Of a stretch of 42,078 nucleotides of DNA, positions 28,011 through 37,985 are shown one piece after another (positions within the stretch are counted from its first letter, which is position 1; the number at the start of each line of letters is the position of its first letter). The notes beneath the pieces were generated by a model. It was not told the DNA's origin, made no database searches, and saw nothing but the letters and a program-made list of their open reading frames with translations. A program made the position numbers and the translations under genes. Origin of the DNA: Planctomycetia bacterium (GTDB lineage Bacteria > Planctomycetota > UBA1135 > UBA2386); the NCBI GenBank assembly GCA_005776475.1, contig SXPB01000179.1, positions 1-42,078 of the forward strand. Direction: 5' to 3'.

Positions 28011-29345
28011 ATGCCGCGCTCCGTGCCGTTGTCGAAGTTCGCTGTCGCCGTGCTGGCGCTTGCGCCCATGGCACTCGCCCAGCAGGAACCGCTCGCAACG
28101 GTGCGCACGTGGTTCGCGACGCCCGTCGCGAACCGTGGCGCTGCCCCCGGCGCCGATGTCGCTGTCGATGCCGCCGCGATCGCGAAGTGGCTGCCCGACC
28201 TGACCGCCGCGTGCCGCGACGGCGACCGCGCGCTCGGCCGCGAAACGCTGCCGCCGATCGAACCCGATCCGGAGCAGGCGATGCTCGCCCGCGAACTGCG
28301 GGTCGGCGACTTCACGTTCCCCTACGTGCTGCTGGCGAAGGGCGAACGCCCCGCCGGCGGCTGGCCGCTCTACCTGTGCCTGCACGGCGGCGGCGGCAAC
28401 GGCGAGGCCAAGGGACCGCATGCGTGGGACGTCAACGACCGCGAGTGGGCGGCGCAGAAGACGCTGTGGGCGCGCATCTATCCGTCGCCCGGCCTCTACT
28501 TCATCCCGCGCATGGCCGACGACCGGCAAGGGCGGTGGTACTTCGACCACAACCAGGCCGCGTTCGACGACGTGATCCGGCAGGCGATCCTGTTCCGCGA
28601 CGTCGATCCCGACCGCGTCTACCTGATGGGCATCAGCGAAGGCGGCTACGGCGCGATCCGGTTCGCCGGCAACCGGCCCGACCGGTTCGCTGCGTGTGGC
28701 GGCATGGCGGCGGCCGAGCCGCTCGCCACGTCGCCGCCGGAGAACATGCGGAACGTCGCGCTGCGGATCGACATCGGCGAGAAGGACACGATGTTCGATC
28801 GCGTCGGCCTGGCGCGGCGCATGGGCGAACGGCTCGGCGAGCTGCACAGCCAGGACGCGCGCGGCTACGACTTCGTCGTCAACGTGCAGGCGGGCCGCGG
28901 CCACGGCATCGACTACCGGCCGTGCCCGCAGTGGCTCGCGACCAAGGTGCGCAATGCGCGGCCGGATCGCATCGTGTGGAGCGTGCGGCCGTTCCACACC
29001 ACGCTGGCGCTGCAGAACGGCTGGCTCGCGCTCGACGCGGCACCGACGACGATGCCGCTGCACCTCACCGCGACGTTGCGCGACAACAGGCTCGAACTGC
29101 TCGCCGAGATCGACGACGCGGACAAGCCGGGGGCGCGCCAGCCAGCGCCGAACGGTCGCGTGCTGGTCCGCCTCGATGCGCAACTCTGCGACCTCACGCG
29201 CCCCGTGGCGATCCGCGTCAACGGCAAGGAGCGGGCGGCGGCGCAACCGCAGACGACGCTGGCGACGATGGTGCGCACGCTCGCCGAACGCGGCGACCCG
29301 CGGCTGTGCTTCCCGGCCGAGCTCGTCGTCGAATTGGCGCCGTGA
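28011..29345 (+). CDS. Secreted alpha/beta hydrolase (poly-hydroxyalkanoate depolymerase/esterase-like)
   Basis: Signal peptide MPRSVPLSKFAVAVLALAPMALAQ; LYLCLHGGGGNGE (oxyanion region), VYLMGISEGGYGAIRFA (nucleophile elbow), GRGHGIDY (His). Confidence 0.83.
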   Translation: MPRSVPLSKFAVAVLALAPMALAQQEPLATVRTWFATPVANRGAAPGADVAVDAAAIAKWLPDLTAACRDGDRALGRETLPPIEPDPEQAMLARELRVGDFTFPYVLLAKGERPAGGWPLYLCLHGGGGNGEAKGPHAWDVNDREWAAQKTLWARIYPSPGLYFIPRMADDRQGRWYFDHNQAAFDDVIRQAILFRDVDPDRVYLMGISEGGYGAIRFAGNRPDRFAACGGMAAAEPLATSPPENMRNVALRIDIGEKDTMFDRVGLARRMGERLGELHSQDARGYDFVVNVQAGRGHGIDYRPCPQWLATKVRNARPDRIVWSVRPFHTTLALQNGWLALDAAPTTMPLHLTATLRDNRLELLAEIDDADKPGARQPAPNGRVLVRLDAQLCDLTRPVAIRVNGKERAAAQPQTTLATMVRTLAERGDPRLCFPAELVVELAP

Positions 29346-29348
29346 CGA

Positions 29349-30650
29349 TCAGCCGAGCCGCACGACGTCGCCATCGCGTTCGGCGCGACCATCGGCGACC
29401 AGGCGTTCGATCGCGGCGGCCATCACGTCCTTCACCACGGCCCCGAGCCGCGTGATCTGGAAGCAGCGCGCCGCTTCGCGGGCAAGGTCTTCGGTGGCCA
29501 GCGCCTGGTGTTGCCGCAGCAACCACACCATCGCGTGCACGATCTCGACCTGCGGCAGGTCCTCGACGCCGCGTTCCCGCTCGGCACCATCCTCTGGCAC
29601 CCGGAAGCCGCGGAAGTCGGCGGGGTCGCCGCGATCGGACCACACCACGTCGTCGACCACGGCAGCGTTGGCTGCCAACGCCGAGCGCACGCGTTCGCGA
29701 ACCCGCTCGGTCAAGCGCGACAGACCCCATGCCGCCCCGACGAGGCGGCACAGGCGGTCGAACACCACCGGCTGCTCCGCGGCGATCACCGTCGCCACCT
29801 GCGTGCGCAGGAGGCGAAGTGCGGTTGCGGCCTGGAACTCTTCGGGCGTACCCGCCACTGGCAGTTCGCACCCGCGGTACGGACGTGGACCGTCGGGGTC
29901 GACCGGCGGCGCCGAACTCGGCTCGCCTGGGCCTGGTCCGGGCGCGGGCGCCGCCGCAGGCGCCGCCGCCGCCGGCGCCGCGGTCCCGACGGGTGGTTCC
30001 GTCACCGACTGCTGCACCCGCGCGACGGGAACGGCGGCAGCGGCAGCAGCAGCAGCTTCGCGTGCCGCCGCCAGCGCCTGTTCGATGCGCGCGATCTCGC
30101 CGTCCGGGTCCTGCCAGAAGTCGGTCGACCAGACCCGATGCAGCCGCCAACCGAGCCCACGCAGCACCGCCGCGCGCAGCCGATCGCGATCGCGCGCCGT
30201 CGCCGCGCTGTGGTAGCTCGCACCGTCGCACTCGATGCCGAGCAGATACCGGCCCGGCGCCTCGCGATCGACGATCGCGAGATCGATGCGGTAGCCGGAA
30301 CAACCGATCTGCGTGTGCACTTCGTGGCCGCGCGCCGCCAACGCCTCGCGCACCGCATCCTCGAACGGCGACTCCGTGCCGCGCGACGGGTCGCGCGCCG
30401 TTGCCGCGGCCAGCGCCGCCGTGCCGCGCACCGCATAGTCGAGGAACGTGCGCAGGTGCTGGGCGCCGAGGGCCGCCGTGCGATTGGCGACCTGTTCGGG
30501 ACCGACCGAGGTGAACACCACGAGTTCGCGGCGGGCGCGCGTGACCGCGACGTTGAGGCGCCGCTCGCCACCTTGCAGGTTGAGCGGCCCGTAGTTCTCG
30601 TACAGGCGGCCCTGCGCGTCGGGGCCGTAGCCGATCGAGAACAGGATCAC
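29349..30650 (-). CDS. C-terminal fragment of DUF4011/DUF3320-type helicase-nuclease (same frame as 30657-35240, separated by an in-frame TAA)
   Basis: Helicase motif GGERRLNVAVTRARRELVVFTS; Vsr/DUF559-like nuclease ARGHEVHTQIGCSGYRIDLAIVDREAPGRYLLGIECDGASYHSAATARDRDRLRAAVLRGLGWRLHRVWSTDFW; DUF3320-like C-terminus. Confidence 0.8.
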   Translation of the reverse strand: MILFSIGYGPDAQGRLYENYGPLNLQGGERRLNVAVTRARRELVVFTSVGPEQVANRTAALGAQHLRTFLDYAVRGTAALAAATARDPSRGTESPFEDAVREALAARGHEVHTQIGCSGYRIDLAIVDREAPGRYLLGIECDGASYHSAATARDRDRLRAAVLRGLGWRLHRVWSTDFWQDPDGEIARIEQALAAAREAAAAAAAAVPVARVQQSVTEPPVGTAAPAAAAPAAAPAPGPGPGEPSSAPPVDPDGPRPYRGCELPVAGTPEEFQAATALRLLRTQVATVIAAEQPVVFDRLCRLVGAAWGLSRLTERVRERVRSALAANAAVVDDVVWSDRGDPADFRGFRVPEDGAERERGVEDLPQVEIVHAMVWLLRQHQALATEDLAREAARCFQITRLGAVVKDVMAAAIERLVADGRAERDGDVVRLG

Positions 30651-30656
30651 GTCGCG

Positions 30657-33600
30657 TTAGTCGCACTGCACGTTCTCGAGGTTCTTCACGAACAACGGCT
30701 CGGCGGCGGCGCCGAACGCAGCCTCGATCGCCGGGTCTTCGCGCCGCTTCTGGTCGAGCAGGTCTTCGATCAACACCTGCTGCTTCTGGCTGAAGGTGAC
30801 GATGCCGATGCTCTCGCGAGCGCGAACGGGATCGAGCAGGCGGGCCACCACTTCGGCGACCAGTGCCTCGGCCTCGATGCGGTTCTGCTGCGACCCCGCG
30901 CGATCGTAGACGCCGGCCACGCGCACGCAGCGCACGCCGAGTCCGGGGGCGATCGCCGCGGGCGCCGGGAACGTCAACAGCCGGTTCTTGTAGTAGTGGT
31001 GGTTGCTGAACGCGATCAGCGACTCGTGGCGACTCCGGTAGTGCCAATCGAGATGCAGGCGCGGCAGGCCGGCGGCGCCGCATTCGTCGAGCACGCTCTC
31101 GAGATCCTCGGGGATCTCGTCGCTGCCGATCTCGTCGCCTTGCGCCTGCCGCTGGAAGAACGACGTCGGCGGCAACTGGCGGCTGTCGCCGACGCACACC
31201 AGCGACGCGCCGCGGCCGATCGCGCCGACGGCATCCCACATCGGGATCTGCGATGCTTCGTCGAACACCACGAGATCGAACCGCTGCGCGCCGCGGGCCA
31301 GGAACTGCGCCACCGACAGCGGGCTCATCAGCACGCACGGCGCCAGCCGGCCGAGCAGGCCGGGGATCTCGGCCAACAGACGCCGCACCGGCTTGTGCCG
31401 GCGCTGCTTCTTCACTTCGCGTTCGAGGATGCCGAGTTCGCTGCTGGCCACCGTGGTGTCGCGCAACTGCGGTACAGCGGCGGCGAGGCGCGCGCGCACG
31501 ACCGCGGCGGCGAGGCGGATCTGCCGCTGGTCCAATTCGACGAAGCGCGCGATCGCCCGTTCGTGGTCGAGCCCGCGGAAGCGCGCCAGCTCGGGTTCGC
31601 GCGCATGCACACCGTCGAGCCAGGCCTGCAGGAACGAGGCGCGGAACGTCGGCACCAGCGCCGGCGACGCAACCTCGCCGCGCGCATGATCCGCAACGAG
31701 TGGCGCCGTGCCCGCAGCGACGGCGGCATTCGCGGCCGCCTGGTAGGCGCAGTAGTCGCGCAGCATGGGCTCCGACGAGCGCCACCGTTCGCAGCGCGCA
31801 ACCACCGTCGGCAACAACCCGGCCTGGTCCGCAGCCCCGAACGCCAGGTTCTCGTCGACGTCGAGCAGTGCCTGCGCTTCGGCAGTCGCGGCGACGAACT
31901 CGTCGTGCGCACGTTCGCAGGCGGCGATCGCCGGTCCGGCCGGGTTGCCACCCGAGGCCACGGCCTCGCACAAGCGCGCCATCGCCTCCAGGCAGGCGGC
32001 GTCGGGGACCAACGTGCCGGGCGCCAACTGCAGCAGCAGCCGCCGCACCTGCCGCACCTGCTGCACGAACTGCTCGACCTGCGCCCAGTCGGCGAGACCG
32101 GAACGCCAATGTGCGCCGACGGCAGCCGCCAACGCGGCATGCGTCGCCAACGAACGTTCCTCGGCCCGCACCCGCTGCGCCAGCTCGAGATCGGCGCGCA
32201 CCGCGGCAGCGCCACCGACGGCCCCGATGGCCGAGGCGCGCAATTCGGCCTTCACCGGACGCAGGCGCCACCAGCCCAGCACGAAGAACGAGTCGGCAGC
32301 GCGTGCGGCCGCGGCGTGCAGACGATCGATGTCGAGTGCGAGCAGTTCACGCCGCCACCGCGGCGCCAGTTGCGCCCACAGGGCATCGCGGTTGCGCCCG
32401 GTCACCAACGCCGGCGCCAGCGCAGCCTCGACAACGTGCCAATCGGCGCGCACCAGCGAGGCCGGTGGCAACGACGGCGCCTTCGCGAAGCGCAGCAGTT
32501 CGAGCAGCACGGCCACCTGGTTGCGGCTCGGCCCGGCGGCCGGCAGCAGCCGCTCACAACCGAACGCTGCGGCAACCGGCACCAACGCCGCCGCCAACGC
32601 CTGGGCCGCCGCCGCGAACCGCTGCGCCATGGGCGCGACCTGGCGAGCCAACGCCGGCGTCCAGTCGGTGCGGCGCACGCCGTAGAACGCGTGGCGCGCC
32701 GGCACGCCGAGGGGCGTCGCACAGCCAGCCAGCGTCGCGATCGCCGTCGCCGCCTGGGTCACCTTCTCGGCGGCGGCGCCGGCGAGCGCCGGCATCGCCA
32801 CCACGCGCGTGCCGCGCAAACGCACCAGTTCGGCGATCGCCGCGAACACCGAACCCCCGTGTTCGCGCGGTCGATGCAGGTCGTGCACCAACCGGTTGAG
32901 CTGCGCCCGCGCCTGCTGCAGTTCGGCGGCGACCTTCGCCCAATCGGCGGGCTCCCGCTGCTGGCCCACTTCGAGCGCCGAGCGCAATTGCTCGAGCACG
33001 GCCTTCGGACCGCTCTTGCTGGAGTGCAGTTCGAGGCAGAACGGGCCGAGCCCGACCTCGGCGAGGCGACGCTGCACGACTTCGAGCGCGGCGCGTTTCT
33101 CAGCGACGAAGAGCACGCGCTTGCCGGTGGCCACCGACTGCGCGATCAGGTTGGTGATCGTCGGCGACTTGCCGGTGCCGGGCGGGCCTTCGAGCACGAA
33201 CGAGCGCCCGCCCGCCGCCGCCAGCACCGCCGCCACCTGGCTCGAATCCGCGTCCTTGAGGCAGAAGGTCGCCGCCGGGTCCGTCGCGTCCAGTTGTTCG
33301 CGCGGGACCTCGGGCGCGTCCTGCGCAAAGCCGATGCCGGGCCGCTCGACGAGGTGCTGCAACACCGGGCTCTGCAACAGGCCCTCGCGATCGGCGAGGT
33401 CGAGCCACATCAGGTACTTGGTGAACGAGAAAAAGCCGATGCACGCGGTCGGCTCCACTTCCCAGCGCGGCATCGCCAGCGCGGCGACGCGGAACGCATC
33501 GAGCACCGCCCGCACGTCGACACCGGACTCGCCTTCGGGCGGCGTGTCGCCGAGCGCCACGCGCAGGTCGAAGTCGTGCAGGAACTGCAACAACGTCTGG

Positions 33601-35240
33601 TTCAGTCGCGGCTCGGCATCGTCGAGCACGAACCGGAAGCCGTCCTGCACCGACAACCGTTCGACGACGAGCGGCAACAACAACAGCGGCGCGCGCCGCG
33701 GCTTCTGCGATTGCGGACTCTCGAAGAACTTCAGGAAGCCGACCGCGAGGTAGAGCGTGTTGGCGCCGCTCTCCTCCAACGACGTGCGCGCATGCCGGAA
33801 GATCTCGACCAGGCGCGCGTCGAGTTCCTCGGCGTCGAGATCGGCGCGCAAGCGGCCAGCGCGCAGCTCCTCGGCCAGGTACTCGGCGGTGACGTCCTTG
33901 CCGGCGCGCTGCGACGCGAGGTCGAGATCGCGCGGATCGTCGCCGGCGCGCCCCATCTCGGGACGCGGGAACACGCGCACGCGCCCACCGGCCTGCAGCC
34001 GATCCTCGAGCGCTTCGACATCGTGCGCACACAACCGCACCGACTTCTTGGTCTCGGCGAAGTTGAGCAGCCTGTTCCACATCGACAGGTCGAGCAGCTT
34101 CTGCTTCCAGTGCTCAAGGCGATCCTTGGGCGGCGGCGGTGGCGGCGGTGGCGCCGGTTCGGAGGCAACCGTGGGCACTTTGCCAACCGCCGGCACGACA
34201 CCGCTCGCTGGCGCCGCCGACGGCAGTTCCGCAGCAGGAACGAACGCGAGCGTGCGCACCGGCAGCGGCCGGATGCCCGCCTGGCGCGCCGCCGCGACGT
34301 CGATCGCCAGCACGAACGCGTCGTCGTCGAGCAAGCGCTTCTGCGCCGCCGCTGCCGCCACCGCGAACGGCGCGGCATTCGAAGCGCACGCCATCGTGCA
34401 CTCGACGACTGCGAGGGCTTGCAGCTCGACGCGCTTGCGCACTTCGACCGCCGGACCGAACGCCACCGACGGCGCCGAACCCGCCACCAGCCACGCGCCG
34501 ACGAAGGCGTGCTGGCGTTGGATCACCAACACCGGCTGCAGGCCGACGTGCTCGAGCACCGCGGCGTAGAGCAACACCAGGTCGAGGCAGGTGCCGAGCC
34601 GTTCGCCAAGGGCCTGCTCCGGCGTGCGCACCTTCTGGCCGCGCTGCTCGAAGCTCGGCGGCGGCTGCACGTAGGCGATGGCGAGTGCCGCGATCGCTTC
34701 GTGCACCGCCGCCAGCATCGCCCGGGCCCGAGGCAGGCTCTGGCTCTGGTAGCCATCGAGCGCCGCGCTCCCCGTCGCCGCCTGCAGCCGCGCCGAGACG
34801 TCGTGCAGCAACGGCGGCAAGGCCGGGTGGTTCGGCTGCACGAACGCCGCCAGCAAACCCGGCAACACGGCAAGCCCAGGCCATTCGTTCCACGCCAGCA
34901 CGTCGATCGCCGTCGTCGCCGTCGCCAACCGTTCGCCGGCCCGCACTACCGTCGCCGTGCAATCGACGCGCGTTCGTTCGATCACGTTCGCGAACGCTGC
35001 CGCCGACAGCACGAGGTCCGGCGGCGGCACGTCGACGCTGCCGCGCGCGGGCACTTCGGCGACGACCGTGGTCCACGGCGCCGCCAGGTCCCCGGACAGC
35101 GTCAGCGTCACCTGCACATCGCGCAGCGGCGCATCACCATCGTTGCGCACGGTGATGCCGTGCAGCCAACGCACGGCGCACTGCTGCATCGCGTAGCACA
35201 GACTCGCAGCGTGCAGGACTTCGACCTCGACGGCGCTCAC
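30657..35240 (-). CDS. DUF4011-type superfamily I helicase, N-terminal and central part (truncated by in-frame TAA)
   Basis: RLEHWKQKLLDLSMWNRLLNF (DUF4011), transglutaminase-like LGTCLDLVLLYAAVLEHVGLQPVLVIQRQHAFVGAW, Walker A LEGPPGTGKSPTITNLIA, DEASQIPMWDAVGAIGRG, ends FVKNLENVQCD*. Confidence 0.9.
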   Translation of the reverse strand: MSAVEVEVLHAASLCYAMQQCAVRWLHGITVRNDGDAPLRDVQVTLTLSGDLAAPWTTVVAEVPARGSVDVPPPDLVLSAAAFANVIERTRVDCTATVVRAGERLATATTAIDVLAWNEWPGLAVLPGLLAAFVQPNHPALPPLLHDVSARLQAATGSAALDGYQSQSLPRARAMLAAVHEAIAALAIAYVQPPPSFEQRGQKVRTPEQALGERLGTCLDLVLLYAAVLEHVGLQPVLVIQRQHAFVGAWLVAGSAPSVAFGPAVEVRKRVELQALAVVECTMACASNAAPFAVAAAAAQKRLLDDDAFVLAIDVAAARQAGIRPLPVRTLAFVPAAELPSAAPASGVVPAVGKVPTVASEPAPPPPPPPPKDRLEHWKQKLLDLSMWNRLLNFAETKKSVRLCAHDVEALEDRLQAGGRVRVFPRPEMGRAGDDPRDLDLASQRAGKDVTAEYLAEELRAGRLRADLDAEELDARLVEIFRHARTSLEESGANTLYLAVGFLKFFESPQSQKPRRAPLLLLPLVVERLSVQDGFRFVLDDAEPRLNQTLLQFLHDFDLRVALGDTPPEGESGVDVRAVLDAFRVAALAMPRWEVEPTACIGFFSFTKYLMWLDLADREGLLQSPVLQHLVERPGIGFAQDAPEVPREQLDATDPAATFCLKDADSSQVAAVLAAAGGRSFVLEGPPGTGKSPTITNLIAQSVATGKRVLFVAEKRAALEVVQRRLAEVGLGPFCLELHSSKSGPKAVLEQLRSALEVGQQREPADWAKVAAELQQARAQLNRLVHDLHRPREHGGSVFAAIAELVRLRGTRVVAMPALAGAAAEKVTQAATAIATLAGCATPLGVPARHAFYGVRRTDWTPALARQVAPMAQRFAAAAQALAAALVPVAAAFGCERLLPAAGPSRNQVAVLLELLRFAKAPSLPPASLVRADWHVVEAALAPALVTGRNRDALWAQLAPRWRRELLALDIDRLHAAAARAADSFFVLGWWRLRPVKAELRASAIGAVGGAAAVRADLELAQRVRAEERSLATHAALAAAVGAHWRSGLADWAQVEQFVQQVRQVRRLLLQLAPGTLVPDAACLEAMARLCEAVASGGNPAGPAIAACERAHDEFVAATAEAQALLDVDENLAFGAADQAGLLPTVVARCERWRSSEPMLRDYCAYQAAANAAVAAGTAPLVADHARGEVASPALVPTFRASFLQAWLDGVHAREPELARFRGLDHERAIARFVELDQRQIRLAAAVVRARLAAAVPQLRDTTVASSELGILEREVKKQRRHKPVRRLLAEIPGLLGRLAPCVLMSPLSVAQFLARGAQRFDLVVFDEASQIPMWDAVGAIGRGASLVCVGDSRQLPPTSFFQRQAQGDEIGSDEIPEDLESVLDECGAAGLPRLHLDWHYRSRHESLIAFSNHHYYKNRLLTFPAPAAIAPGLGVRCVRVAGVYDRAGSQQNRIEAEALVAEVVARLLDPVRARESIGIVTFSQKQQVLIEDLLDQKRREDPAIEAAFGAAAEPLFVKNLENVQCD

Positions 35241-35419
35241 GGGATGCCCACGCTACGGCGTCGGCGGTGGGCCGCAATGCGGTCCTCGCCATCCCACTGC
35301 GGCCACCGTCGAAGGGCCCACCCGAGCCCTCGCCCATCGGTCCAGCCTGCGGCGGCGGCGGCATCCTAGCTTCTGAGCCAAACGCCCATCGCGGACTGCT
35401 ACGTTCCCCACCCACGACC

Positions 35420-37180
35420 ATGCGCATTCACCCCCACGCCACCTTCCGTGTCCTCGCGCTGCTCACCGCCGCTTCGCTGCCCGCGCAAGTCGTCGAAGTG
35501 AACCTCACCGCCGCGCCAGGCACGGTGCAGGTGGCACCGGGCGTGAACGTCAACGCGTGGCTCTACAACGGCACGCTGCCTGGGCCGACGCTGCGGATCA
35601 CCCAGGGCCAGACGCTGCGCGTGCGCTTCCAGAACAACCTGCCGGAGTCGACCGCGGTCCACTGGCACGGCCAGCCGATCCAACTCGGCATGGACGGCGT
35701 GCCCGACATCTCGCGGCCAGCGATCGCCGCCGGGCAGGAGTTCATCTACGAACTGCGCGACCTGATCCCGGGCAGCTACTGGTTCCATCCGCACGGTCAC
35801 GAGATGCAGCTCGACATGGGCATGGCAGGCATGCTGATCGTGGACCCGGCGAACCCGGCCAACGACCCGGCCTTCGACGTCGAGCAGACCATCGTGCTCG
35901 ACGAGTGGACAAACCCGCTCGGCGGTGCCTTCTCCGGCCACTTGTTGAACGGCCGCAACAGCGCCGGCCAGCTGCCGATCGCCGTGCAGGCGGGGCAGCG
36001 CCTGCGCCTGCGCATCGTCAACGCCGCGGCGGAGAACAACTACGTGTTCGCGCTCGATGGCCACCCGATGACGGTCACGCATGCCGACGGCAATCGCGTG
36101 CAGCCGGTCGTCGTGCAGGCGATCCCGATCGGCATCGGCGAACGCTGGGACGTGCTCGTCGACTGCGTGAATCCCGGCACCTGGAGCTTCGCGGTCTCCC
36201 TGATCGAGAACCGCAATGCGACCGTCGTGCGCGGCGTCGTGCAGTACGCCGGCCAGACCGGCCCGTTGCCCGCGGCCACGTTCGTGCCGAGCAACCTCGC
36301 CACTGGATCGCTGCTCAACTACGTGCAGCTCGCGTCCTACTTCCCGGTGCAGCCGATCACCGCCACGCCGAACCGCACGTTCACCGCGGCGTTCGCGATG
36401 AGCATGGGCATGGGCGGCGGCGGCATGGTGATGACGCACACGATCAACGGGCAGACCTGGCCGAACGTGACGCCGTTCCTGGTCGCCCACGGCGATCAGG
36501 TGCAGATGACGATGTTCAACAACGGCATGAACGGCATGCCGATGATGCCCGAGTACCACCCGGCGCACGTGCACGGCCACTTCTTCCGGCTCATGGGCAC
36601 GGCCGGCGGCACCGCGAACCCGCCGCAGAAGGACACCGTGCTGCTGCGGCCACTCGGCCAGGCCGGCAGTTCGGTCACGGTGCAGATGACGATGGACAAC
36701 CCGGGCCGCTGGCTCCTGCACTGCCACCACATGGAGCACATGGCGACCGGCATGATGACCGCCATCGAGTACCTGGGTGACGCCGACGCCGACGGCGTGC
36801 CGAGCCGATCCGACTACGAACCGATGGCGCCGCTGCCGGTGCTGACGATCAGCGACCAGCCCGCCGCCTTCGCGCCGGGAGCGAGTAACACCGTGCGCGT
36901 GCAATGGACGCCGAACCAGCTGTTCGCGCTGTTCGCCGGCCCGACCGAACTGGCGCCTTGGGTCGTGTTGCCAGGACTCGGCACGCTCGTGCTCGAGCCG
37001 ACGACCGCAGCGCCGCTCGGCGTGGCGATCACTTCCGCAACGGGCATGGCGACCGTTCCGTATGCGCTGCCGAACAACCCGGCGATTGTCGGTCTGCGCG
37101 TCGGCCTGCAGGGCGTCGGGTTGCTGGCGCCGACGAACAGCCTCTCGCTGTCGACATTCCAGGCGATGACGGCGCGCTGA
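35420..37180 (+). CDS. Secreted multicopper oxidase with extra C-terminal module
   Basis: STAVHWHGQPIQ, YWFHPHGHEMQ, HPAHVHGHFFRLM, LLHCHHMEHMATGM copper-binding motifs; signal peptide MRIHPHATFRVLALLTAASLPAQ. Confidence 0.93.
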   Translation: MRIHPHATFRVLALLTAASLPAQVVEVNLTAAPGTVQVAPGVNVNAWLYNGTLPGPTLRITQGQTLRVRFQNNLPESTAVHWHGQPIQLGMDGVPDISRPAIAAGQEFIYELRDLIPGSYWFHPHGHEMQLDMGMAGMLIVDPANPANDPAFDVEQTIVLDEWTNPLGGAFSGHLLNGRNSAGQLPIAVQAGQRLRLRIVNAAAENNYVFALDGHPMTVTHADGNRVQPVVVQAIPIGIGERWDVLVDCVNPGTWSFAVSLIENRNATVVRGVVQYAGQTGPLPAATFVPSNLATGSLLNYVQLASYFPVQPITATPNRTFTAAFAMSMGMGGGGMVMTHTINGQTWPNVTPFLVAHGDQVQMTMFNNGMNGMPMMPEYHPAHVHGHFFRLMGTAGGTANPPQKDTVLLRPLGQAGSSVTVQMTMDNPGRWLLHCHHMEHMATGMMTAIEYLGDADADGVPSRSDYEPMAPLPVLTISDQPAAFAPGASNTVRVQWTPNQLFALFAGPTELAPWVVLPGLGTLVLEPTTAAPLGVAITSATGMATVPYALPNNPAIVGLRVGLQGVGLLAPTNSLSLSTFQAMTAR

Positions 37181-37195
37181 CGCGCCGGGCCGCTC

Positions 37196-37975
37196 TCACG
37201 ACGTGTACCGCCGATCCAGGTGCACGTAGCCACCGTCGACGAAGAGCACCTGCCCGGTCGTATGGCTGCTGCGCGGGGACGCGACGAACACCACCGTCGC
37301 CGCCACTTCCTCGACCGTCGTGAAGCGCTGGCCGAGCGGCACCGAACGTTCGATGCGAGCCCGCTCCGCCGACGGATCGGCGCATCCCGCCAACCACTGC
37401 TCGTACATCGGCGTCCACACCTCCGCCGGCAGCACCGCATTCACCCGCACGCCGTGCGCCGCCAGCTCCAGCGCCCACTCGCGCGTCAGCGCCAGCAAGG
37501 CACCCTTCGCCGCCGCATAGCCCGACGTGCCGCCCTGCCCCGTCACCGCCACCTTGCTGCCGATGTTCACCACCGCCCCGCGCGACTGCTCGAGCCACGG
37601 CCGTGCGTGGCGCAGCAGCGCGTAGGCGTGCACCAGGTTGTCGCGCAGCGACTGCACGAACGCGTCCTCGCCGCCGTCGAGGCCGACGCCATCGTTGCGG
37701 CCGGCGTTGTTGACCAGCACGGCGACGCCACCGAACCGGCCGACGGCCAACGCGATCGCCCGCGCACACGTGCCCGACGCAGCCAGGTCGCCGCCACAGA
37801 ACGCAACGTCGGCCCGCGGGCCACGCGAAGCGACCAGGGCCTCGCCGGCCACGTCGTCGCGGTCGACGACGACGACGCGCGCCCCCTCGGCCAGAAACCC
37901 ATCGACGATCGCGCGCCCGATGCCGCGGCAGCCACCGCTCACCACCACCACCTTGCCGGCGAGCTGCAGGTCCAT
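37196..37975 (-). CDS. Short-chain dehydrogenase/reductase
   Basis: VVVVSGGCRGIGRAIVDGF (TGxxxGIG-like), LVNNAG, YAAAKGALLALTREWALELAAHGVRVNAVLPAEV, VLFVDGGYVHLD. Confidence 0.92.
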   Translation of the reverse strand: MDLQLAGKVVVVSGGCRGIGRAIVDGFLAEGARVVVVDRDDVAGEALVASRGPRADVAFCGGDLAASGTCARAIALAVGRFGGVAVLVNNAGRNDGVGLDGGEDAFVQSLRDNLVHAYALLRHARPWLEQSRGAVVNIGSKVAVTGQGGTSGYAAAKGALLALTREWALELAAHGVRVNAVLPAEVWTPMYEQWLAGCADPSAERARIERSVPLGQRFTTVEEVAATVVFVASPRSSHTTGQVLFVDGGYVHLDRRYTS

Positions 37976-37985
37976 GGTGCCTCGT

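Noticed and set aside
28011-29345. Alpha/beta hydrolase as the PKS release enzyme
   Set aside because: It has a clear signal peptide and a separate start with a 54-bp gap after the PKS; an exported esterase is more likely, so not counted as part of the pathway.
29508-35369. 1953-aa plus-strand ORF antisense to the helicase gene
   Set aside because: Low-complexity Arg/His/Gln-rich translation without recognisable domains; the minus strand carries the coherent DUF4011 helicase. Typical high-GC antisense artefact.
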